From: an uncultured Gammaproteobacteria bacterium
GTDB taxonomy: Bacteria; Pseudomonadota; Gammaproteobacteria; PS1; Pseudothioglobaceae
Reading direction: 5' to 3'
Assembly (NCBI GenBank): GCA_913020715.1
Contig: CAJVZH010000002.1
Span: 1-64,000, forward strand
Length of the DNA: 64,000 bases
Both the position numbers and the translations under genes were made by a program. The notes beneath the pieces are model-generated. The model did not search any database. It was not told where the DNA came from and saw only the letters and a list, made by a program, of their open reading frames with translations. Of the stretch, positions 45,060-51,492 are shown one piece after another. Every line of letters starts with the position of its first letter. Within the stretch, counting starts at the first letter, position 1.

Positions 45060-46238
45060 TTAATCTAGGGAGAAAATTGGTAGCCAGCCTTTTGGAGCTA
45101 GTGTTGTTGAGGGGTCAAAAGAATCATAACTCTCTGGCGTTATAAACAGTATTAGTTGTTGAATATGTTCAGTTAAAAGGCCGGCGTTATTAAACTCGGG
45201 ACGTCCGCCAGTGGCCATTCTTTTGCCCTCGAGCAGCCTAACTGCTTGGTCAATACCAACTTTTGCTTGCGAAATCATTTGATCTGAGGGCGCCATTGCA
45301 ATTAAGCCGCGCCTCATGTACATGTCGATTCCAGGCGTGTAGTAAGTTGCTACTAATTTAACTTGTTGTGTCAGGCCCTTCGCTCGAAGAGCGCCAACAG
45401 CCGCCTCAACGGTTGTGGCTGTGCCTACGATATAGTCAAACTCTGGACTTCCACCTGAGGATCGTGTTTGTAACGCCTCCTCGACTAGTTTCAACTGAAT
45501 GGCTTTGCCCGTATCACCCCAGTAAGTTTCTATAATGTTGATATTTTGGCCTTCTAGGGCACTTAAGCAGCCCTGATTGGAGGCAATCGACCAGCCTGCG
45601 CCCGGAGGGCCGGGAAACCAAACAATGTTTCTTTTGCGACCATCATCATGTTGGTCCACGACCCATTTGCATGAGGCGTAACCCATATTGACGAAGCTTT
45701 GCAAGGAATTGGCCTCAACCTTTGTATTGATTCCAGTAACAATGATAATTACAGGGATACCCATTGCGCGTATCACATCTATTTGCTGGGCGTTACCATT
45801 GCTGGAGATGGGCCCAATAACAAGAGCCTCGCCGCCATTAGCAATGCAGTCATCGACTTGATTTAGCTGTGTGTTGAGATTTGTGTAGCCACCCGCCTCG
45901 AAAAGAGTGATTTTTTGTCCAAGGCGCCTGCCTTCTGCAATGACGCCATAAGCCACACCCACCCAGTAGGAGTCTTTTAAATGAGGAAAAGAAACACATA
46001 TATGGTGCTTTTTATCCACCTCCGCCGGCATTAGGGGGGTGTAGGTGTCTAATGACAAATTGGCCAGAGAGTTGTTTGGGTCTAACCAGCAGGCAGGGTC
46101 ACCATCCGTACAAGAAAAATTGAAAACGTGAACGGGGGTCGACCAGTCAGTGTTTTCTTCAGCCTGTGCAGTTGTCAATACCAAGCTTGTCCATACTAAC
46201 AATGCCTGAATAAAACGAACACAAAGACTATGGTGCAT
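45060..46238 (-). CDS. Periplasmic binding protein, TorT/Peripla_BP_4-like
   Basis: 392 residues with a signal peptide (hydrophobic FIQALLVWTSLVLTTAQA, cut near 26). The mature part has the two-lobe LacI/periplasmic sugar-binding fold: ICVSFPHLKDSYWVGVAYGV near 83, ALVIGPISSNGN near 140, and WFPGPPGAGWSIASNQGC near 205. The wording GPPGAGW and the short N-terminal cysteine-containing segment (SCTDGDPACW) recall TorT, the periplasmic partner of the TMAO sensor TorS. It could therefore deliver ligand to the ABC permease, to the hybrid kinase, or both. It precedes the ATPase by 19 bases. Confidence 0.8.
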   Translation of the reverse strand: MHHSLCVRFIQALLVWTSLVLTTAQAEENTDWSTPVHVFNFSCTDGDPACWLDPNNSLANLSLDTYTPLMPAEVDKKHHICVSFPHLKDSYWVGVAYGVIAEGRRLGQKITLFEAGGYTNLNTQLNQVDDCIANGGEALVIGPISSNGNAQQIDVIRAMGIPVIIIVTGINTKVEANSLQSFVNMGYASCKWVVDQHDDGRKRNIVWFPGPPGAGWSIASNQGCLSALEGQNINIIETYWGDTGKAIQLKLVEEALQTRSSGGSPEFDYIVGTATTVEAAVGALRAKGLTQQVKLVATYYTPGIDMYMRRGLIAMAPSDQMISQAKVGIDQAVRLLEGKRMATGGRPEFNNAGLLTEHIQQLILFITPESYDSFDPSTTLAPKGWLPIFSLD

Positions 46239-46275
46239 ACTTTCCTTATATAGGGGTTACATATGATATTGAATT

Positions 46276-46320
46276 TTTGACAAAGAAATACCGAGGGCCC
46301 AACCAGGGTTATTTGTCAAT
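46276..46320. promoter_or_regulatory. Inverted repeat between binding-protein and regulator genes
   Basis: TTTGACAAA at 46276-46284 pairs with TTTGTCAA at 46312-46319 in the 118-bp gap between the regulator stop and the binding-protein start. It could end the regulator transcript or be an operator for the binding-protein/ATPase pair; no T-run follows on the minus strand, which weakens the terminator reading. Confidence 0.35.
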
Positions 46321-46356
46321 AAATCTACTATCTCTCTCTTTTAAATTGTTAAGGCG

Positions 46357-47055
46357 TTAGGAAGCGGCAGAGGCGTAATTTATTTTTTCCTGTAATCTGG
46401 AATATTTTGCAACGGCCTCGGTGCGATTCTTTACTTGAAATTTTTTAAAAATTGCTGAAACATGCATCTTGATTGTGGGGACTGTCAAACCAAGATCATC
46501 CGCAATGGCTTGGTTGGATTTTCCAAGCACAATTTGCCCAAGAACGTCTTTTTGTCTTTGTGTTAGTGAGTCAAGTGCGCCTTGTTCTGAAGATTGAATG
46601 CTGTCTAAAGGTTCACTTTGTTGGGGGCGCAAAATATGCGGAGGTACGTATATCCCCCCAGACAGTACAAGTTGAATGGCGCTGATGGTAATGTTAGGAG
46701 GTGAGGTTTTAGGTATGTAGCCCGCAGCTCCAGCGGCAATGCATCTTTGAATGGAGTTAAAGTCTTCTTTCACAGAGATAACAACAATCGGAATATCTGG
46801 AAATTGTTTGCATATGGCTTTAATGCTGTTGTCAGCATCCATGCCAGGCATCATTAGGTCAAGCAGTAAAAGGTCAATTGAGGGTGTCTCTGTTATGGTG
46901 TTAATGGTTTCATCAAAGCTGTTGGTTTGAAAGATAACAGCCTCTTTCACCGCCATTTTGGCTATCAGGGCCAAGCCACCTCTAACCAGGGCATGATCGT
47001 CAGCAATAACAATTGAATGTTTGACATTGCCATCTTTTGTAGTCAATTTTTCCAT
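46357..47055 (-). CDS. NarL/LuxR-type response regulator
   Basis: 232 residues. The receiver domain has the acidic pair IADDHALVRGGL near 17-28, phosphoacceptor Asp66 in LLLLDLMMPG, and the lysine in GYIPKTS near 113. The C-terminal GerE helix-turn-helix (LTQRQKDVLGQIVLG, SNQAIADDLGLTVPTIKMH) spans about 163-215. It probably receives phosphate from the hybrid kinase at 41430. It is divergent from the rhodopsin operon across a control region with at least five exact ACATACT/AGTATGT motifs; NarL-family regulators commonly bind 7-mer inverted repeats, so this protein is the natural candidate to bind them. A LuxR-type regulator is also reported beside DMFase genes on a Paracoccus plasmid. Confidence 0.9.
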   Translation of the reverse strand: MEKLTTKDGNVKHSIVIADDHALVRGGLALIAKMAVKEAVIFQTNSFDETINTITETPSIDLLLLDLMMPGMDADNSIKAICKQFPDIPIVVISVKEDFNSIQRCIAAGAAGYIPKTSPPNITISAIQLVLSGGIYVPPHILRPQQSEPLDSIQSSEQGALDSLTQRQKDVLGQIVLGKSNQAIADDLGLTVPTIKMHVSAIFKKFQVKNRTEAVAKYSRLQEKINYASAAS

Positions 47056-47355
47056 AATTTTTTTACTAATTGGACAAAGTGAATTGCTCTCTCTGGGTAA
47101 TTTGAATTACCCAGAGTAATGATTGTACAGTGTTTTTCGGAAAAAAAAAGACCGACAGTCTAATACATACTATAGAGTATGTTAAATAAAAATATTACAT
47201 ACTTTATCAAACTAACGTATGTATTGTGATATACTGAGAACATACTTTAGAATATTCTTAATCGCTATAGTTCGATTTTATGAGCAACAAGAAGGCTTGA
47301 AGTATGTATTGCGCATGCAATTACGCAGGTGCATAAATTAAAGGAGTGTTAAGTT
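47056..47355. promoter_or_regulatory. Control region of the rhodopsin/DMFase operon with repeated 7-mer sites and a sigma70-like promoter
   Basis: 300 bp, no gene. Exact copies: ACATACT at 47165, 47197 and 47240; AGTATGT at 47176 and 47301. Near copies: CGTATGT at 47216 and ATATACT at 47229. The pair at 47165-47182 makes an 18-bp dyad with a four-base centre. Successive sites start 11, 21, 19, 13 and 11 bases apart, roughly whole helical turns. A plus-strand promoter, TTGTGA at 47224-47229 and TAGAAT at 47248-47253 (18-bp spacer), lies among them, leaving a leader of about 95 nt. The layout looks like phased activator binding upstream of the -35. The chance expectation of exact 7-mers in 300 bp is about 0.04. 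Confidence 0.7.
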
Positions 47356-48522
47356 ATGAAGATAACAATGAGAAAAACTTTAGCCCTTTTGTTGTCAATC
47401 GGAATGTCATCGGCGGTCTTTGCAGGCGTAGATGAGTTACCGAGCGATATCAGGGATGCAGTTTACAACCCCAACATGATGGACAGTGCTCAGCCGCTTG
47501 ATGAAAGTGCGTTTAGAGACTGGAAAAGTGAGCGTAGTCCACCATGGACAATTGGTTATGCCAGTACTTATGCCGGCAATACGTGGCGTAAGGGTGCAAT
47601 GGAGAGACTAATGAACGAGATTAAACCGAAGTGGCAAGCACTTGGTTTACTCAATGACATTATTGTTACTCAGTCAAATCTGAAAGATTCGTTACAGATT
47701 CAACAGATTAGACAATTAGTTGACCAAGGTGTTGATGCTATCATTATTTGTTGTTCAAACCCAACTGCGCTGAACCAAGCGATTAAGTATGCGTTTGATA
47801 GAGGCGTGCCAGTATTTTCATTCACTGGATATACAACCTCGCCATTATCAGTTAGCTCATCAGTGAACTATCATCAGGCTGGCTATGAGGTTGGAACTTG
47901 GTTGGCCGAGGAGATCGATGGTAAAGGTAACGTTTTAGTTGTTGAAGGTATTCCTGGCTACTCAGCATCTGACTCTCAAAACCGAGGCGTTTTAGATGGC
48001 TTATCTCAATATCCTGATATTAAAGTTGTGGGTCAAATTGCCCATATGTGGACTTCTCAGGTCGGTCAAGCAGAAACACAGAAGTGGTTAGCTACTCATC
48101 CGGGTCAGCTGGATGGTGTTGCTGTACAGTCTTCGGGTGAAACCGGTGTATTGCAAGCCTTCTTACAGTCGGGCCGTGATGTACCGCCAATGTCTATCGG
48201 TGGTGAAATGGGTGCGCTATGTTACTGGCGTAACAATCCAGACTACATCAGTGGTGCGATTCAAACATGGCCTCCGGGCGATGATATCGAGCTAGGCTGG
48301 AACATCATGATGCGTACTTTACAAGGTCAAGGACCGAAGATTCAATCAGTCCTAGTACCTTCACAAGTTATTGACATCGATGATGTTAAAGCAATGATGG
48401 GTGAGGATTGTGATCGTAACTCTACCTCTTGGTATAACGTAGGTGTTGAAACTTGGGGTGGTTCAGACTACCTTGATAATTTCTTCTTAAGACCTGCTAA
48501 TCCAGAAGAGTATGTTCACTAA
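47356..48522 (+). CDS. Periplasmic substrate-binding protein of a CUT2-type ABC importer
   Basis: 388 residues. Signal peptide MKITMRKTLALLLSIGMSS, cut near AVFAG at 24. The mature protein is a Peripla_BP_4 fold: WTIGYASTYAGNTWRKGAME near 62, GVDAIIICCSNPTALNQAIKYA near 130, VFSFTGYTTSP, and GNVLVVEGIPGYSASDSQNRGVLDG near 193. A strong AAGGAG ribosome site lies eight bases ahead of the ATG. It is first in the rhodopsin operon and is followed by a stable stem-loop, the usual arrangement when a binding protein is made in excess over downstream genes. It is the likely partner of the ATPase/permease set at 34-40 kb. The ligand is unknown; a small amide is a context-based guess. Confidence 0.87.
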   Translation: MKITMRKTLALLLSIGMSSAVFAGVDELPSDIRDAVYNPNMMDSAQPLDESAFRDWKSERSPPWTIGYASTYAGNTWRKGAMERLMNEIKPKWQALGLLNDIIVTQSNLKDSLQIQQIRQLVDQGVDAIIICCSNPTALNQAIKYAFDRGVPVFSFTGYTTSPLSVSSSVNYHQAGYEVGTWLAEEIDGKGNVLVVEGIPGYSASDSQNRGVLDGLSQYPDIKVVGQIAHMWTSQVGQAETQKWLATHPGQLDGVAVQSSGETGVLQAFLQSGRDVPPMSIGGEMGALCYWRNNPDYISGAIQTWPPGDDIELGWNIMMRTLQGQGPKIQSVLVPSQVIDIDDVKAMMGEDCDRNSTSWYNVGVETWGGSDYLDNFFLRPANPEEYVH

Positions 48523-48541
48523 CCTGTAAGTAAGAATAACC

Positions 48542-48633
48542 ATATCGGGAGTTTGAAAGTTAAGATGAATAGTTCAATAATTAAGGTTTTAATTGTTATT
48601 GGTGCTCATTGTCTTACTTCAAGCTCCTGATAT
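48542..48633 (+). promoter_or_regulatory. Long imperfect stem-loop between binding protein and rhodopsin genes
   Basis: The arm at 48542-48565 (ATATCGGGAGTTTGAA then AGTTAAGA) pairs with 48612-48633 (reverse complement ATATCAGGAGCTTGAAG then TAAGA), about 20 pairs with two wobbles and a small bulge. The loop holds a smaller AT-rich hairpin around 48575-48602. No T-run follows, so it is more likely an mRNA-stabilising or partial-termination element that raises expression of the binding protein over the rhodopsin and enzyme genes. Confidence 0.6.
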
Positions 48634-48734
48634 CACAGGCCAACATTTGATACTCGTGATGAGCGAATATTGTCACTGTGAAGTAAATTAATAATTGAAT
48701 ACAGAAAAACTTAATAAAACAATCAAGGAATATT

Positions 48735-49436
48735 ATGAATAGCACATTACTACCCACAGACATCGTAGGCGGATCTTTCTGGCTAATGTCTATGGCAATG
48801 ATTGGTGCAGCAGTTTTCTTTCTACTTGAAAGAAACAAAGTTGATAGTAGGTGGCACACAACAATGACATTATTGGGTGTCGTAATGTTGGTATCGGCTA
48901 TTTTTTACTACTACATTACCAATATGTGGGTCTCCACTGGCACGGCGCCGATCATGCTGCGTTATGTCGACTGGATATTGTCTCACTCGATGCAAGTGGT
49001 GTTGTTTTATGTTGTTTTGACGGCGGTAACGCGAGTGTCATCGGCATTATTTTGGCGCTTACTAATAGGCTCTCTAGTCATGGTGATTGGTGAATTCCTC
49101 GGTGCGGCAGGATACATGAGCGCAACACTGGGCTTTATTATCGGTGTTATTGGTTGGCTTTACATTCTCGGCGAACTCTACATGGGTGAAGCGGGTCGAG
49201 CCAACAGCGAGAGCGGCAATGAAGCGACAAATACGGCCTTTAATGGCTTGCGACTGATTTTAACGATTGGTTGGGCAATCTACCCCTTGGGTTATTTTAT
49301 TAACAACCTAGGCGGCGGCGTAGATATTAACAGCATGAATATTATTTACAATTTAAGTGATTTTTTAAACAAAATCATATTCGGATTTGTCATTTATAGT
49401 GCGGCTACGAGTGACACAAAAGCAACAACTAACTAA
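48735..49436 (+). CDS. Proteorhodopsin-clade microbial rhodopsin with atypical helix C
   Basis: 233 residues, seven helices, no signal peptide. Retinal Schiff-base Lys213 lies in SDFLNKIIFG and counterion Asp209 four residues earlier. Helix C has Arg76 and proton-acceptor Asp79 (LRYVDW), as in proteorhodopsin, and Gln87 at the position that makes proteorhodopsin blue-absorbing. The rest of helix C differs: Ser83 for Thr, His84-Ser85 in place of Val-Pro, and Leu90 where the proton-donor Glu108 should be. Helix B has Tyr58 in place of His75; helix D carries an extra Glu120. Helix F has GWAIYPLGYF as usual. It may be a slow or donor-free proton pump or a sensor. It is flanked by a binding protein and a flotillin-like gene. 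Confidence 0.93.
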   Translation: MNSTLLPTDIVGGSFWLMSMAMIGAAVFFLLERNKVDSRWHTTMTLLGVVMLVSAIFYYYITNMWVSTGTAPIMLRYVDWILSHSMQVVLFYVVLTAVTRVSSALFWRLLIGSLVMVIGEFLGAAGYMSATLGFIIGVIGWLYILGELYMGEAGRANSESGNEATNTAFNGLRLILTIGWAIYPLGYFINNLGGGVDINSMNIIYNLSDFLNKIIFGFVIYSAATSDTKATTN

Positions 49437-49479
49437 TGAAACAACAAAAGAATTACCTATTTAATAAGGAGAAAGAATC

Positions 49480-51465
49480 ATGACCGGTGCAGACATTATT
49501 GCAACTATCATTCTGACAGCGCTTGCTATAGCTATCGTTGTTTATTTACTGCATTGGTTGTATCGCAGATCATCGAAAGAAGTGTCTTTTGTAAGAACGG
49601 GATTTCGCGGTGAAAAAGTGGTGCTCAGTGGCGGCGCATTCGTATTGCCTATTGTTCACAATATCACCACAGTCGGCATGAGGACTTTACGGATTGAAGT
49701 GAAGCGTGGCGGTGATAAATCATTTATTACCAAAAACCGAATGCGTGTTGAAATCGTGGCAGAGTTTTATGTTCGAGTTACGCCAGCAAAGGAGGCTGTC
49801 TCAATTGCAGCCGGCACACTAGGCAAGCGCACTCTAGAGCCTGAAAGTCTACGTGAATTAGTTCAAGGCCGCTTCGTGGATGCCTTGGGTATCGTTGCAG
49901 CGCAAATGACGATGGAAGAAATTCAAGAAAAGCGTGGTGAATACATTAAGTCGGTTAAAGGGTTGGTTGCGGATTCACTAACCTCAACAGGACTGGAATT
50001 AGAGGCGGTTTCATTAACTAGCGTGGACCAGGCAGGTTTAGAGGTGTTCAATCCTTCTAATGCCTTTGACGCCGAGGGTTTGACACAGCTCACAGAGCAG
50101 ATTGAGTCCGGGAAGAGGAAGCGAAACGACATCGAGCAAGATACCGCCATCAAGATTCGCGGCAAAAACTTAGAGGCTGAAAAAAAGGCCCTGGAAATTG
50201 ACAAAGAAAGAGAGTTTTCTCGCTTGATGCAAGAGCGAGAAATTGCTAAACAACGCGATATGGAAAAAGCCGAAATGGCGATGGAAAAAGCCAATCAAGA
50301 GCGTTTAGCGGAAGAGGCGCGAATCAGCGCCACTGAGGAGGTTGAAAAAGCGCGCATCTCCCAACAAGACACGATTGAGGTTGAGCGTTCGTTGCGAGAG
50401 CACGAGCTAACTCTCCAGATTGAAGAGAGAAAAAAGTTACGTAATGAAGTTGAAAGACAGACAGAGATTGACATTAAACAGAAAAATCTTGAAGCCGAAA
50501 TAAGAACACTAGAAATTGACAAAGAGAATGAGTTTGCTCGCTTAGCACAGGCTGAAGAAATTGCCATTCGTAGAGCCAAGCAAAAAGCAGATGTTGTCAA
50601 GGAGGAGTCAGAGCGATTCCAAGAGTCTGAAAAGGCACAAATAAAGGCGCAGGAAAATGTTAAGAAATTAAAAATAGAGCAACAGCGAGTAGTTGAAATA
50701 ACACGTATTGAGAATGAAGAAAAATCTCAAACGTCAGAAATCAAGAAACGCAAAGCGCTCGAATTAGAAGAGAAAGATCGTGAACTTGAGATTATAGCTA
50801 AAACCATGGAAGTCTTAAATGCAACAGAAAGCAAAGAGCAGGCTCGAGCACAGACAGTAACTGCACAGGAACAAGTATTTTCAGCGCAAGAGGTTGAAGT
50901 TGCTGAGCGTAAAAAGAAACTACAACTCATTCAAGCCGAACAAGAGAGTGGCAGCGAAGCCATTCAAATCACCACAATTGCAAGGGCGGAGAAAGAGGCC
51001 TCTCAAGAACGTGAGCAGGCAGAGCAATACACCACGTTGGCTAATAAGTTGCGTTATGAGGTTGATGCGGCTGGTCAATTGATGCTCAATGAGGCTGAAA
51101 ATATTCGAAGTGACGAAAGTCGTCAAAGCGATTTACGCATGGAGCTGGCGAGAAATCTTGATTCTATTATTCGTGAGTCGGTCAAACCGATGGAAAACAT
51201 TGATGATATTAAGATTTATGAACTTAACGGCATGCCAGGCTTTGGTGCGAATCAAGCCAATGGCGACTTAGTAGGCCCAGCGAATGGCGGTGGCGGAAGT
51301 CTTTCTGATAACGTCGTAAATTCGGCGCTACGTTACCGAGCACAAGTTCCTTTTGTTGATAACTTGCTTAACGAGATAGGCATGTCGCCGAATGAAATTG
51401 GCAACATCAAGAATATCTTAGGAAATTATGACAAAGGCAGTACCCCAGAAGCGGATGAAGCTTGA
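49480..51465 (+). CDS. Flotillin/YqiK-like membrane scaffold protein
   Basis: 661 residues. One N-terminal membrane helix (residues 5-26), then an SPFH/band-7 domain to about 200 (FVRTGFRGEKVVLSGGAF, RVEIVAEFYVRV, LVQGRFVDALGIVAAQMTMEEI), then a very long Glu/Lys/Arg coiled coil to about 560 and a Gly-rich C-terminus. The order and the RTG.GG.KVV.SGG start match flotillin/YqiK proteins. Within the coiled coil a segment of about 100 residues is repeated with a period of 106 (NLEAE at 230 and 336). A strong AAGGAG ribosome site precedes the ATG. Flotillins cluster membrane proteins in ordered domains; location directly after the rhodopsin gene suggests it organises the rhodopsin or the importer, which is inference. 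Confidence 0.88.
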   Translation: MTGADIIATIILTALAIAIVVYLLHWLYRRSSKEVSFVRTGFRGEKVVLSGGAFVLPIVHNITTVGMRTLRIEVKRGGDKSFITKNRMRVEIVAEFYVRVTPAKEAVSIAAGTLGKRTLEPESLRELVQGRFVDALGIVAAQMTMEEIQEKRGEYIKSVKGLVADSLTSTGLELEAVSLTSVDQAGLEVFNPSNAFDAEGLTQLTEQIESGKRKRNDIEQDTAIKIRGKNLEAEKKALEIDKEREFSRLMQEREIAKQRDMEKAEMAMEKANQERLAEEARISATEEVEKARISQQDTIEVERSLREHELTLQIEERKKLRNEVERQTEIDIKQKNLEAEIRTLEIDKENEFARLAQAEEIAIRRAKQKADVVKEESERFQESEKAQIKAQENVKKLKIEQQRVVEITRIENEEKSQTSEIKKRKALELEEKDRELEIIAKTMEVLNATESKEQARAQTVTAQEQVFSAQEVEVAERKKKLQLIQAEQESGSEAIQITTIARAEKEASQEREQAEQYTTLANKLRYEVDAAGQLMLNEAENIRSDESRQSDLRMELARNLDSIIRESVKPMENIDDIKIYELNGMPGFGANQANGDLVGPANGGGGSLSDNVVNSALRYRAQVPFVDNLLNEIGMSPNEIGNIKNILGNYDKGSTPEADEA

Positions 51466-51492
51466 ACTTTACTTAAAAATTAAGGAAACATT

